Positions 44,104 to 56,705 are shown, counted from the stretch's first letter. The stretch is 64,000 nt of DNA from Petunia secreta (GCA_029990175.1 JARKIP010000023.1:21719501-21783500); one strand, 5' to 3'. The notes: generated from the letters alone by a model not told the origin. Program-made: numbers and translations.

Positions 44104-45567
44104 ATGGAAAAAGCAGAACTAATTCTCATCCCATCTCCAGCAATGGGCCATGTTGCTCAGATGCTGGAGTTAGCAAAACTCCTCATCCATCGAAACCATC
44201 AACTTTCAATCACAGTCCTCATTATGAAACTCCCTGATTACATCGATGCAGTCAGTGGGCCTTTTGTCGATTCTGTAGCTGCTTCATCTTCCTCTGATCA
44301 CCTTCGATTTGTCCAATTACCAGCTACTGAATCAAACCCTGAATGGAGTTCCAAAACTCGAGGACACTTTGTCTACAGATTGGTACAAAGCCATAAATCT
44401 CAAATTAAAGAATTCTTGTTAAGTCAACGCCCTGGTAAGAACGTAGCAGGTTTTGTTGTCGACATGTTATGTACTCCGCTAATGGATGTAGCTGACGAGT
44501 TTGGGATCCCCAGCTATGTGTGTTTCACTTCCCCAGCTGCTTTTCTTGGACTGATGATTCATTTCCAGTTTCTTGAAGATGAGTGTCACCAAGATGTTTC
44601 TCAGTTGAAGAACTCAGACACTTCTTTATCATTTCCTAGCTACGCATACCCGCTTCCTCCTAGCGTATTGCCAATGGTTCTAGTCGAAAGAGACGCATGG
44701 TTAGGGAGATTCCTTGATTTCGCTCGTGGTTATAGAAAAGCGAAAGGCATTATCATCAACACTTTTTCCGAACTAGAAATCCATCAATTGAATGCTTACA
44801 AGAACAATATATCAATATCTGATCAAGTTCCACTGCCACCTATATATCCAATTGGTCCAATCTTGAACCAGTCAAAATCCCAGTCAGAGTCAGAGGAAGC
44901 AGTCATAATAAATTGGCTAGATGACCAGCCACCAAACTCAGTGGTGTTAATTTGTTTTGGAAGCCAAGGGAGTTTACCAGTGAACCAAGTGAAAGAGATC
45001 GCTTTAGCTCTAGAAAACAGCGGCTGCAGATTTTTATGGTCTTTACGTAGACCCCCACAAAGCAATAACGCGCAGTTTCCCGGTGAATACACGAACTTTG
45101 CTGAAATCATGCCGTTAGGATTCTTAGACAGGATAGAAAAGAAAGGGAAAGTGGTGGGATGGGTACCACAGTTGAAGGTGTTATCTCACGAAGCAATAGG
45201 GGGATTCGTGTCTCACTGTGGGTGGAATTCGATACTAGAAAGCATAGTGTGTGGGGTGCCAATAGCAACATGGCCATTGCATTCAGAGCAGCAGGTAAAT
45301 GCATTGCAGCTAGTGAAAGAAATAGGAGTGGCAGTGGAGATTACTTTAGATTACTGTGAGAGGAATAAAGATCAGCCAATGGTTACTGCTGAAGCCATTG
45401 AAAAAGGGATAAGGGAATTGATGGAAACTAATAGAGAAGTAAGAGAAAAGGCGAATGAGATGAAGGAGAAGAGCAGGGCCAGCATAATAGAAGGTGGATC
45501 GTCATACTTGTCGCTTGGGAAACTCATCGATGAACTACTGAAAAACGCAAGTCATTCCATAATGTGA
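44104..45567 (+). CDS. UDP-glycosyltransferase, UGT71-type (copy 4)
   Basis: 487 residues, no intron. H16 (SPAMGHV) and D120 (FVVDML) form the catalytic pair. The donor box W353-Q396 starts WVPQ rather than WAPQ and contains HCGWNS and CGVPIATWPLHSEQ. The ending E-Q and the central W favour UDP-glucose. The Tyr usual in WPLYAEQQ is His here. The following EITLDY replaces the EIKMDY of typical UGT71. The start is the first ATG giving the family N-terminus; the longer frame from 44005 opens with GTG and encodes a Lys-rich stretch unlike the family. It is the most diverged of the four copies. Acceptor unknown, cytosolic by family. Confidence 0.92.
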   Translation: MEKAELILIPSPAMGHVAQMLELAKLLIHRNHQLSITVLIMKLPDYIDAVSGPFVDSVAASSSSDHLRFVQLPATESNPEWSSKTRGHFVYRLVQSHKSQIKEFLLSQRPGKNVAGFVVDMLCTPLMDVADEFGIPSYVCFTSPAAFLGLMIHFQFLEDECHQDVSQLKNSDTSLSFPSYAYPLPPSVLPMVLVERDAWLGRFLDFARGYRKAKGIIINTFSELEIHQLNAYKNNISISDQVPLPPIYPIGPILNQSKSQSESEEAVIINWLDDQPPNSVVLICFGSQGSLPVNQVKEIALALENSGCRFLWSLRRPPQSNNAQFPGEYTNFAEIMPLGFLDRIEKKGKVVGWVPQLKVLSHEAIGGFVSHCGWNSILESIVCGVPIATWPLHSEQQVNALQLVKEIGVAVEITLDYCERNKDQPMVTAEAIEKGIRELMETNREVREKANEMKEKSRASIIEGGSSYLSLGKLIDELLKNASHSIM

Positions 45568-46172
45568 AAATGGGAACCAACTTACATTACATGCTTCTGT
45601 TAAATTTTATTTTCCTTGGAATTTAGAAAGCTGAGGAAATGTTTCATATGCATAATAGGCTTTGTAACTTCTTCCAAATTACCACGATTGAGGTGGAGGT
45701 TCAATAAGAAAGCACCTATGTAATTGAATTTCCCTTCTTGAAGTAAACATAAATTATCTTATAGTAGTACTATTTCTTTTAGTATACTTTTTCCTTTAAG
45801 GAGTAGCTGTTTGATTGACTAATATAATTCTTATGTAATTTCGAAATATATATAAAAACTTAAACAGTATAGATCTTTCAAATGGTTTGACGAACGCCTA
45901 ATCATGCCATTATTCTTGTGGAACATAGTGAGCCCCAATGTTTCGTAGATGGTACTAAGAAATTTTGAAAATGAGATTGTACGAAGATTTTATAGAGGAA
46001 ATTGTCGCCTACGTACTACTATGTGCTATGGCTCAAATTGTCTATTTGCCATTATCATCAACGGAGCTCCAGCTTGAAAGGGCGGACACATTCTTCAAGA
46101 AGCAAGTGCAAATTCACCCTATGACTCTCGACTATGGATTAAATTTACCGTCACGTTGCAGTTTCCTTGGGG
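45568..46172. other. 3' flank of UGT copy 4
   Basis: AT-rich, no gene. The 86-codon frame at 45965-46225 has no recognisable family and runs into the transposon at 46181. Confidence 0.45.
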
Positions 46173-46180
46173 GTCAAAAA

Positions 46181-47144
46181 TATACCTGTCAATCGGGCCA
46201 GGACCGGCCCGGACCGGCTCGTTAAGAGTCGGCTCACCGGTCCCGGTACCGGTCCGGTCCGGTCCGGGCCATTACCGGTCCGGTCCGAACCGGTCTTTTT
46301 TTCAAAAAATTGAAGCCCGGCTCGGACCTTAGCCTATTAAACACCGGACCGGTCCGGTCCGGTCCGGCCCGATTTTTTTTTTCTTCTTTTTTCTTTTTCA
46401 TATTTTAGCTAAGCCTATCACTTTATACTTGCAATTGGAAGGACATATAATCCTATATAAAAAGAGAATGAAGGTGAAAGCATGAAAGAAAGGATCAAAC
46501 ATTTGGAGAATCATATACTTTGACTCATTGATGGAAACCAAATTTAATCACTATGTTAATTTGATGCACTACTCATAAAGTAAAAGATCACTGTTATTAT
46601 TTTAAGTAAGTACTATCTCATCATTACTATAATACACTTAGTCAAATAGATACAACTTTAATACTACAACTCAAGGGTGAGAAACTAAGACTATCAAATT
46701 CTCTTACAACCAAGACGATAAGTTGTATAAAATACTTAATTAATATATATATTCTTGATTAGCAATGAAAAAATAGTAAATGAATATGTTCATTCGTTGT
46801 ACTTAATGAAGCTAAAAATATCTTTGATACTATTGCATATTGAGGGATTCTAAAAGGGACTAAATGCTACATTATATTTTGTATGATTCTTGGTAAAAGC
46901 ATCTCTCAATTTTCCACAATATATAGTATAATTTTTCTATGAAAAAACCGGTCCAGTCCGGTCCACCGGTGGGCCAAAGACCGGTCTTTTACCGGTCCGG
47001 GCTAACCGGTCTTTTTTCTTAAGCCCGGCTCGGCCCGCAACCCGCTTCCTCCTTGTCCCGGACCGCTTATAATGGTCCGGTCCGGTCTTTTACCGGTCAG
47101 GTCCGGTCCGGTACCGGGCTAGCCCGGCCCGATTGACAGGTATA
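46181..47144. mobile_element. hAT-like non-autonomous element with CCGGTCC repeats
   Basis: Perfect inverted termini TATACCTGTCAATCGGGCC are flanked by a perfect 8-bp direct repeat GTCAAAAA (46173-46180, 47145-47152). The 8-bp duplication is the hAT signature. The first ~190 and last ~200 bp are packed with ACCGGTCCGGTCC-type repeats and are strikingly GC-rich. The central ~560 bp are AT-rich and have no ORF. Confidence 0.85.
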
Positions 47145-47152
47145 GTCAAAAA

Positions 47153-47593
47153 CAAATACGAGACTTCCCCAATTGCGGTAATATTATATTAAGAGACAAT
47201 GGAGCGCACAGTACCTCAATTTTGGCAAACTGAACAATTTCTCCATTTCTAAAAGTAATGAGCTTTTAGGTAACCTTTTGTAGATTATAAGTACAATTTG
47301 GTTTATCTCATTTTGTTAATTCATGCCTCGGGCACAGTGTATTTAGAGAGAGAAAGTTGGTTAGAGAGAGGAAGTTGTGAGGGAAATGAAAAATATTTGC
47401 GTAATCAACTAACTCAGCAACTGCTCTGCATATCTGTACATATATAGCTATACTAACCGACCTAGTAACTACTAACTTTTAACTTGTGATAATTAACCCT
47501 GTAACTTCTAAATAATTACATTTAAGTCCTATAGCTAACATGAACACTTAACTCAGCTAACTACATTAACACACTAGCTGACTATGTGTGTTA
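47153..47593. other. Intergenic, possibly old Copia LTR sequence
   Basis: No gene. It adjoins the integrase remnant at 47594 and could be part of the same old Copia copy. An imperfect ACACACTAG inverted motif lies near 47570-47602. Confidence 0.35.
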
Positions 47594-47694
47594 CTAGTGT
47601 GTTAGATTGGTTGCATAGCACAAACAACCAAACACCCTTAGGTGTATGATTCTCAAGGGCCTGTTGTATAAGATTTCATAAGTATTATAATATA
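47594..47694 (-). pseudogene. Copia integrase fragment, target of SIRE element 2
   Basis: The minus strand reads TYEILYNRPLRIIHLRVFGC followed by LCYATNL, the conserved end of a Copia integrase. It stops exactly where the SIRE LTR begins at 47695. It belongs to a different Copia family from the SIRE copies. Confidence 0.75.
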
Positions 47695-48574
47695 TGCACC
47701 TCCTAAGGACACTAGAAGGGGGGTTGAATAGTGTCCACCAATTTTTCGTTTCAAGAACTCGATTCTCTTGAGTCAATAACTCTGCAGTTTTGCTGTTTGA
47801 ACACAACACCACACACCAATCACAAACACAAAGAACACGAGGATTTTACGTGAAAAACTCATTGTTCAAGGGAGAAAAACCACTACCCACACTCTGAGAT
47901 TTTAGAACTCAATCCACTAACACAAAGAGCACGTTTCTGATTACAAGACTCTGTAACCAAGGGGCTACACTCTAGACCCCAATCACTAAACAAAGCTAAA
48001 CTCTAGCTTTACAAAGTAATCTCTCACAAGTTCACCTAATACATGTGCTTCTACGATAAGCCAATAGGTAAAAAAATGATCGCTAAAAAATAAGACAACT
48101 TACAACGCAAAGAACCTAGACAGAATATCTAGACTCAATCAACTCAAGTACACCAGTTGTCTTCTTCAGTTATCTCATGTAGAAAGATGCTAGATCGCCT
48201 TTGTATGCTCTCAACTCTCTGTTTGTGAATAACTGATTTCGGCTGTATCAACTACTTGTATTTATATGGGCTTTGCAACCCTAGTTGAGTCTCACAAGGA
48301 ATCCTTGTAATTATGGTAAGACAGGATTCCTTGTAACTCTTTTCCTTATTGAAGTCCAACTCCTATTCGTACTTCAAAGACACGGCCTGGGTACCGCCTC
48401 TTTTAGTCTGACAAGGATGCATATTCATTCACGCGCCACTACTCCTAGTTCCGCAGGGATTTGCAACCCTCAGATCTTTTCGACCAAGCCGTGCCCTTCT
48501 ATTCAAGGACTATAGTCTTCTCCGAAACCACTGAGTCCTTCTCGTTTGTCATTCTTCAAAATCAATGCTCAACA
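47695..48574 (-). repeat. Complete 3' LTR of SIRE element 2
   Basis: 880 bp, TGCACCTCC...GCTCAACA on the + strand. The A-rich polypurine tract follows at 48575-48588. A TATA box (TATAAATA on the minus strand) is at 48259-48266. The first 235 bp are the part missing from the 14100-14752 LTR. Confidence 0.88.
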
Positions 48575-49040
48575 AATTCTCCTTTTTTGATGATGACAAA
48601 CAAATGTTGCCAAAGAACCTGAATAGACAAAATTTCTCAAAAAACACAAAACAAAAAACACAAGTTTGAAAAAATAAAACAGATGAGTTAGGTCACAAAT
48701 ACCCAACATTTCTTTCTTCCCCCTTTTAGCATCATCGAAAAGATTCAAAAGCCTGCATGAACCAGTTAGTACTATCCAGTCTAGATTACAAGGCAACAAG
48801 TCAGCTAAAATATAAACACACAGAGATAAGGCTAAGGGCCCAACAAGAACCAAATACCATAGAGCAAACGACCATAAACATGAGAAATTAAAATTATTAT
48901 CCAGGGTATGACAGCAGCACAACCCTATCCAGTAGTACACAACTGAAAATAAATTGTTTGAAACAACATCACATGTGCAGGGAGAATGGAAGGAAATAAC
49001 AGCAGTTAGGAGAAAGGACATTAGGATAGGACATGAGGAC

Positions 49041-51251
49041 TCAGGGCTGAAGATTGAAGTGTTTGACAAGTGCCTCAAGGTTCTTTGTATTTTTGGCCCT
49101 TTCCATCACCAGCTCGGCCTCATACTTGTGGCAGTCTATCTTCAAACGATCAATTTCTTGATCCTTCACCTTCAGTTGTCTGTGAAGCTCTGCATTTTCT
49201 GTATTCACTTCAAGAACATGGCTCTCCAGTTCCTTCACAGCAGTAATGGCCTCCTCACGTCCATAATCCTTACTCTCCTCAGCTAGCTCTTGCTTAACCT
49301 GCATGGGTTTCTTGGAAGCTCTCCTTTCTCTAAAGAAATCACAGCTTTTAAGCACATTGTACCCAAACATCTAATGAATTGTTGGCTTCTTCCCTGCTCC
49401 CAGTGGAACCCCAAAATGCTCTAGAACCTGCTGAAGGACATAGGAATGCGCTAAAGAGTGTGGCTTTTGATTAGTATCTGCAATCCTCTTAATATGTCTG
49501 ATGATCAGCCCAGGCAAGTTTATTCTCACCCCCTATCCAGCAGGTCCATGTAGGTTAAGTCTAAAGCACTAGCTTCACTGTTTCTTCCCCCTCTAGGCAG
49601 TAGAAACCTGTGCACAAACTCAAACAACAACTGATATGCTGGTTCCATTTCCTTTTTGTCTACTTTCCTAAGCATGGGTTTTTCTGAGGATTTCTTGACC
49701 ACATTCAGAGTGGTTACTCCATCTGTCCTCTTGGGCCACTTCAGCTTAATATACCTGCAATAACCTTCAACAGGTATATCAAGGATCACTCCTAGCTCAT
49801 TTCTTCCAAACTCTATTTCAACTCCCTTCACAGTCGTGAACACTCTCGTGGCTACAACTCTGCAATTTGTGTAAAACTCCCTGACCTCATCAGCAAATAA
49901 CATTCTGTCTTTGTTTCCAAACAAGCCCAGCCAACCCTTGTCACCAATCATTCTCAGTAAGGGTTTTATATGATCTTCCTTCTCATCATGCAGAATGCTA
50001 CCCGGCAGCACATGATGCTTGGCAAAGAAAGCCACTCGATCAACTTCTTCTTCAGATCCTCTTCTTCTTTTCCTGTTCTCTTCTTCACTGTCAGTCTCTG
50101 AGTCGCTTGGCTCCAAAAAACTGCCAGCCTCGTCACTCTCTTCCTCTGCCTCACTAGCTTTCTTCTCTTCCTCCTACTTTTTCTTTGCTTCTCTGTCTCT
50201 CACATTTGTAATTGTTCTTTCCAGCTTACCAACAGTCGCCAGTTGTTTCTTCAGAGCAGATTTAGTTCCAACTCTCCTAGCCACTGGCTCTGCAACAGCC
50301 TTATCACCACTTTCTTCACTTGATTCATCAACTACTCTACTCTTTGATACTGGCATTTCCCTTTCATCAATCTTCTCCTCTTGTCAGACTCTACTCTGTT
50401 CTCACTCACAAATACTACTTCCTTTTCCTCTTCGTCCAACATCAGCTTCTCATCCTCCTCAACAAACTTTCATTTCATCCTCTTCCTCTTTGTTTCTTCT
50501 GCTTCCTTTGTAACTTTCTCACTTTCAATTTTCTCTTCTCTAACTTCCTTATCCTTTTCTTCTTCTGATTCTGTCCAATTGAGTTCTGCGTCATCGGCCT
50601 CTGTAGGATCTGGGCAAGAACTAGGTTCTTTGCTCAAATCCTGTGAGGCCTCAGCAGATCTAGGTCCTCTACCAGCTAGACCTTCAAGTATGGATACTCC
50701 TTGACTCTTCTCAGCAAGCACACCACTAGAACTTGGTTCAACAGCATGTTCTTTAAGGGACTCAACATAATCATTTTCCCTTAGTTGTTCAAACCCTCTT
50801 CCTGCTACGTCAACCTCTAACACAGTCTTTTCTACTACTGGCACATGCAGACTTATCCTAGGTTTTTCCTGAACATCTTTTTGATTCTTTTCAATACATT
50901 CCCCCTATCAGTTTTATCACAGGACTCTACCACTCCTACGATTTCATCTAGTCCTTTTACTAGGATTTCAGTACTCACTTTACCAGGACTTTTTATCCCT
51001 TCTAAATCGACAGGAGTAGATAGGGTAGGGTCAGGAATTACCTCAACAGATGTTTCAGATGAAACTTGTCCTGTAGGCATAGTAGACAAAGATCTTGACA
51101 ACATCTTCTTGACCAACTTCTTTTCCCCTTTTTTGAGAAACTTTGACCTAGCCCTCGCAATTCTTTCCGAAAGAGTGGATGGAGGGGGTTTTGGAGTTGA
51201 TTTCTTGAGAATTTTTGTGGATGATGTTGATGAAGATTGTGCTTGAGACAT
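49041..51251 (-). pseudogene. Envelope-position ORF3 of SIRE element 2
   Basis: Fragments run 51251-50853 (PPPSTLSERIARARSKF), 50844-50470, 50356-50174, 50116-49526 (globular part, GWLGLFGNKDR, VREFYTNCRV, VKGVEIEFGRNELGVIL) and 49370-49041 (coiled coil, SHVLEVNTENAELHRQLKVK). The order and motifs match the other copy, so the arrangement is a family trait rather than a chance capture. The poly-Glu run of copy 1 is short here. Several frameshifts and stops are present. Confidence 0.75.
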
Positions 51252-51934
51252 GGTGGAATTGTTAGAGTTTTGACTGAGATTACGAAGGTCTTCCGGCTTG
51301 AATATTTTAGAGAGAAAGTAGGTTGAGAGAAAAGGAAGTTGTTGCGTATGTGTATTTTGTGTTGATCAAAAGAGGGAAAAGGGTTTTGATGAAGGGACGG
51401 TGTCTAGGGAAGCCAAAGTAATAATGACATAAAAAGGTAAAAAGCAGATTTTTGAAATTTTTGAAAACCGGGAAAGAGTTATGGATTTGACATTTATGGA
51501 CTTACTCAATTAAAAGCCTTTTCGAGTAGTGGGGTCCATACAAGTCTAATAGAATGCTAACCAAAAAAGGAATGTGTTCCTATAATTTAAGACAGTTATA
51601 AGAACATGGAAAGTCTCCCTTTACACATGTATAATTGACAATTTAATTTCAGTTATGACTCCTATCATGCAAGGTAGTGTGACTGTACCTGGATATGATT
51701 CCTCATGCTTCAGTCGGTTCTTTCTTAGTGCACAGTGGGTTCTTCATAGGATCACATTATCCTCACCTAGTGCTTAAAAGCTGAACAAGTGTACTTAATA
51801 AAGTACAATGTTAGACTGAACAATAATAACAAATGTTACACACAAATAATTGAACACTTAACTAACCAATCATTGAGGGACAACCTGCTGGGTCATCCAT
51901 GTATTTTGGTCATCCCTAACTCCAACATGTTCCT

Positions 51935-53641
51935 CTAATACTGCACTTTGTTCAATGCTTTGGTAAATATGTCAGCAATTTTATCTTCAGTCCTGCAAGA
52001 ATTCATTGTAATCAGACCTTTTTCCACACTATCTCTAAAGAAATGGTGTCTAATATCAATATGCTTTGTTCTTTTGTGTTGGACTGGGTTCTTGGCAATA
52101 TTCACTGCACTTGTATTATCACAGAAAATTGGCACTGCTCCACATTTGATTCCAAAGTCCTCCAACTATTTTTTGATCCATAGCAATTGTGAGCAGCATG
52201 ATGCAGCTGCTACATACTCAGCTTCCGCAGTAGACAAGGCAACTGAGTTTTGCTTCTTTGTAGCCCAAGAGACCAAGCAAGGACCAAGAAAGTGTGCCAT
52301 TTCTGAAGTGCTTTTCCTGTCCACCAAATGACCTGCATAATCTGCATCAGCAAAACCAATTAGTTCAAAAGTACCTCCCCTTGGGTACCAAAGACAAAGA
52401 TCCTGAGTTCCCTTCAAGTATCTCAGGATCCTCTTCACATCTGTCAAATGTGACTCCTTGGGCTTGGACTGAAATCTAGCACACAGTCCCACAATGTATA
52501 CTATATCAGGTCGACTGGCTGTAAGATAGAGAAGTGAACCTATGATTCCTCTATATTTTGTCTGATTAGTCGAAGGACCTAGTTCATCCATATCCATCTT
52601 GGTTCCAGGAGCAATGGGCGTAGTCATTTCTTTTGCTCCTTCCATGTCAAATTTCTTTAGAAGTTCCTTGGCATATTTTTGTTGATGAATCATAGTCCCT
52701 TCAGGCATCTGCTTTATCTGCAATCCTAGAAAGAAATTTAGTTCACCCATCACGCTCATTTCAAATTCACTTCCCATCAAATCAGCAAACTCCTTGCACA
52801 GCTCCTCATCAGTGGCTCCAAAAATGATATCATCAACATATACTTGAACCACCAATAGATCATTTTCTTTCTTCGTCAAGAATAGTGTGTTGTCAATCTT
52901 TCCTTTTGAAAAACCATTCTTCAATAGGAATCCCGAGAGTCTTTCATACCAGGCTCTAGGAGCTTTCTTTAATCCATAGAGTGCCTTGTCCAGTTTGTAA
53001 ACATGATCAGGAAATTCATGGTTCACAAAGCCTGGTGGCTGTATTACATAGACCTCTTCATTTAAGTAGCCATTCAGAAAGGCACTCTTCACATCCATCT
53101 TATATAGTGTGGACTCCATGTATGTAGCAAAAGCAATCAACATTCTAATAGCCTCCATTCTTGCCACCGGTGCAAAAGTTTCATCATAGTCGATTTCTTC
53201 TTCCAGACTGTATCCTTGAACTACTAGCCTTGCCTTGTTCCTTGTCACTATACCATGCTCGTCTAGTTTATTTCTGAACACCCATTTTGTTCCAATTATT
53301 GATATGTACTTCGGCTTAGGAACCAGGTGCCACACTTTGCTTCTTTCAAACTGATGAAGTTCATCCTGCATGGCTAGAATCCAATCTGGATCTTCTAGAG
53401 CTTCTTTTACATTCTTTGGTTCCAGATATGAGAGGAATGCAAAGAATGCACAGAAGTTCTTCCAGGCTGACCTTGTCATGATTCCAGTGTCCAGTTCTGA
53501 TAAGACATTCTCCAAGGCGTGAGAACTTTGGTGTTTCCATGGCCTGAGTTGAATATGACGGGAAGAGCCTTCAACATCATCTTGGGTAGGTTCTTCTTGA
53601 CTAGCTGGATCATCGACTTCATCTAATGTTCCCCTTGTCAT
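51935..53641 (-). pseudogene. SIRE element 2 reverse transcriptase / RNase H
   Basis: The frame 53641-52166 holds RT with MDVKSAFLNGYLNEEVYVIQ and YVDDIIFG, then RNase H with FADADYAGHLVDRKST and LSTAEAEYVAAASCCSQLLW. A TAG at 52163-52165 stands where copy 1 has a Gln codon. The rest (52165-51935) continues in the same frame with FCDNTSAVNIAKNP and HIDIRHHF. Confidence 0.92.
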
Positions 53642-53677
53642 ATTGACTCCTTGTTCTCGTGAGGTTGAATTCTCACC

Positions 53678-55063
53678 TCATGTCTCTTTGTCTTCTGAGT
53701 CTTCAAATTCATCTACACCATCTTCTCGACTGAGGTCAATCACTTGATCATCTCCCTCAGTTTCCCCCAATGCCTTATCGGGTTCATCAAATACCACATG
53801 CACACTTTCCTCCACTATTTGTGTTCTTTTGTTAAACACTTTATATGCTTTGCTTTGAGTAGAATAACCAAGAAATATTGTCTCATCACTTCTAGCATCA
53901 AACTTCCCCAATGGTTCCTTGCCGTTGTTGTGGACAAAGCATTTGCAACCAAAGGATTTCAAATGTGTAATATTTGGTTTTCTTTCTCTGAGTAGCTTAT
54001 ATGGGGTCTTGTCAAGAATAGCTCTGATGGAACATCTGTTTAGCAAATAGCATGCAGTGTTTATTACTTCAGCCCAAAAGTTCTAGCAAGTCCACTTGAC
54101 AACAACATAGTCCTTGTCATATCCTCCAGGGACCTGTTCTTTCTTTCAACCACTCCATTTTGCTATGGAGTTCTTGGTGCAGAGAAATTATGATCGATGT
54201 TGTACTTTGCACAGTAAGCAGAGAATTTTGAGTTTTCAAACTTCGTTCCATGATCAGATTTAATGCTGATGAGTTCTAAACCTTTTCTACACAACACCAG
54301 CCCAGTCCTTGAAGCTGTCAAAGGCTTCATCTTTAGATGCCAAGAACAAGGTCCATGTGTACCTAGAGTAGTCATCAACAATTACGAACACGAACCTCTT
54401 TCCTCCTCTGCTCCTGACTCTCATGGGTCCACATAGATCCATATGCAACAATTCCAGTGGTTTTGATGTACTTACCACTTTCTTTGACTTAAAGGATGAT
54501 CTCACGTGTTTCCCTCTTACACAAACATCACACATTTTTATGTTTTCAAATCTCTTGCTCGGAAATCCTCGAACCAGCTCCTTAGATACCAGCTTATTCA
54601 GTTGTAAGAGACCTGCATGACCCATTCTTTTGTGCCACAGCTGAGAGTAACTTTCTTGCACGTTCAAGCATGTTAAGTTGTTTTCAGGCAGTGACAACAG
54701 TGATGCTTTGTATATATTGTTCACCCTTTTTCCTTCCATAACAATTTCTCCACTCTGTAGATTCTTCACAATGCATCCTACAGAAGAGAAACTCACTTCA
54801 TTTCCTCTATCACACAGTTGAGAGATGCTCAGCAGGTTGTGTATGAGACCATCGACACAGTATACGTTTTCAATTGCGTTATCCAGAGTTCTCCCAATTT
54901 TTCCAATTCCTACGATTTGTCCACTTTTACCTCCTCTGAAGGCCACACTGCCTCCTTGAAATGCTGTGAGTGAGAGAAAATTTCTTCTATCTCCTGTCAC
55001 GTGCCTCGAACAACTGCTATCAAGAATCCAGCTTGGGTTGTTCTCCCTCACTCCAACCTGCAA
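53678..55063 (-). pseudogene. SIRE element 2 protease and integrase, broken
   Basis: From 55063: WILDSSCSRHVTGD, where the protease DSG has become DSS, so the active site is damaged even though the frame is open. The integrase zinc part (HKRMGHAGL, CDVCVRGK) and core start (HMDLCGPM, FVIVDDYSRYTW) follow to 54287. Frameshifts occur near 54300, and stops and frame changes near 54163-54080. The C-terminal part (RERKPNITHLKSFGCKCFV) resumes at 54046-53678. Confidence 0.9.
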
Positions 55064-55167
55064 AACAGATTAAGGGTTAGCTTTAGGAACCCAGACAAGC
55101 TTGGGTCCCTTCTTATGAGAGAATGGATAAATCAAATCATGTCTAGCCCATTTAGGTAGAACACTTC

Positions 55168-56699
55168 TGATGGATATAAATTATTCATGTATTTTTAATA
55201 TGAAAAATAAATATTTTAAAATAATACATGAATATTTATATCATATCCTCGCATATTTTCTAATAATTCTTTAAAGGAAAAAGAAATACTTGGAAAAGAA
55301 AAAAAAATAAAAATAAAGAAGCTTGAAAAGAGAAGCCACTTTTGCCAAAGTAATTTTGTTTGGGAGATTTCTAGCAAGGAAAGAAGTAAAGTCACTTTGG
55401 GAAAACAAACTCCAAAATATCAAATGTGGAATTAGCATGTGTGAAATAGAAGACTTTGGTCTTCCACTTTGGCCAAAGTAAATTGAAGAAAGCTAGCACA
55501 TGGATAAGAATGAAGAAAAAGCTACTTTGTTCTCCACTTTTGCCAAAGTAAATTGAAGAATGCTAGCACATGGGATGTGAAGGTAGAAAACTACATTGCC
55601 ATCTACATTTGCCTAAGTGAGAGCTAGCACATGAAATTTGAAGAGAAAGAGATATTATTTGGGCAATTTATATCTCACTTTGCCATAAGTGAGGAGTCAT
55701 CTTTGGCTATAAATAGCCACTCTCTCTTGTGTAGAAAGACAAGCCTTTTTTATCCATTGTAACTATTTTCTTCTTTTCTCTCTAGCAAGACAAGAATTAT
55801 TCTTGGTCTCTCTCTCTTCTTCTCTTTGTAGTAAAAATATTTTTAGTCTTTTTAAATTCCCTTTTAGTTTTTGTTACTCCATAATGGAGTAATCTCTTTT
55901 GTTGGGATAGTTGATGAAGCTTGATATATTTATAATATTATCTCAATTTTAAATCATACTTGGCTTGAAACTTTCAATTTGATTTCATATTGTGCTATAA
56001 TGATATTTTTTACTTAACAAGTATTATCACATCTATGTATTTTATGTCTAAGTTATTGATATATTAATTTTGTAATTCTCACGGAGCAAAATTAATATGT
56101 AAATAACCGATGAATAAAATAATAATGTGAAAGTAATTTTTAGTAATTTATCATTCCAAACCCGTAATCTTGATTACCTCAATTTTAATTCTCACGGAGG
56201 AATTGTTGTAAGAAAGATTATTGATTTTTGGTGAAAATATTCTCACGAAGTTTTTACTACTTTTTAGCACAATTCAAGCAAGAAAATTATTTCGGTTTAA
56301 TCGTCACTAGTTTTAACTCAATTGATTTTACATAACCTCACGGAGTGTTTTATTAATTGATTATTTCTTAGTGAGCAAAACATAATTGAATTAGCAATAA
56401 GCAATTATTCTTTAGAGAAATACGTGTTACAAAATTGAGATTTTATTATAAATATTATCAAGTGAATTCAATGATTCCCAACTCTTTTAAAATTTGATAT
56501 CTTTCGAAAATTGTCTTGTTTAGTTAAAGTAAATTAAACTTAAAAATCTCAACTTTCATCAGCTTGATTCTCTCAAATAGTAAACAAAATATTCCAAGTC
56601 TGTAGCATAGAATATCCAATCTCTGTGGGACGATATCTTAAACTATACTATAATTTGACAAGCACGAGCAGGAATACCCTATACACTTTGGACTCGTCA
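55168..56699 (+). repeat. 5' LTR of Athila-type element
   Basis: About 1.53 kb, TGATGGATAT...GACTCGTCA, followed by the primer-binding site. A TATA box (TATAAATAG inside the palindrome GGCTATAAATAGCC) is at 55708-55716. Upstream are three ~75-100-bp imperfect repeats sharing CTTTTGCCAAAGTAA and GCTAGCACATGG (55335-55640). In the downstream half the motif CTCACGGAG recurs at about 56087, 56204 and 56339 (variant CTCACGAAG near 56242). Confidence 0.85.
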
Positions 56700-56705
56700 A
56701 ATTTT

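Larger units (their letters stand above)
47695..55167 (-). mobile_element. SIRE-lineage Ty1/copia retrotransposon 2, 5' part missing
   Basis: Same family and gene order as the element at 14100-22256. It is cut at 55167 by an Athila LTR that begins TGATGGATAT. The paralogous sequence in element 1 continues uninterrupted (…ACACTTCTTTTGTTTTTAGC), which marks the insertion point. Gag and the 5' LTR are not in the window. It has itself inserted into an older Copia integrase at 47694. Confidence 0.9.
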
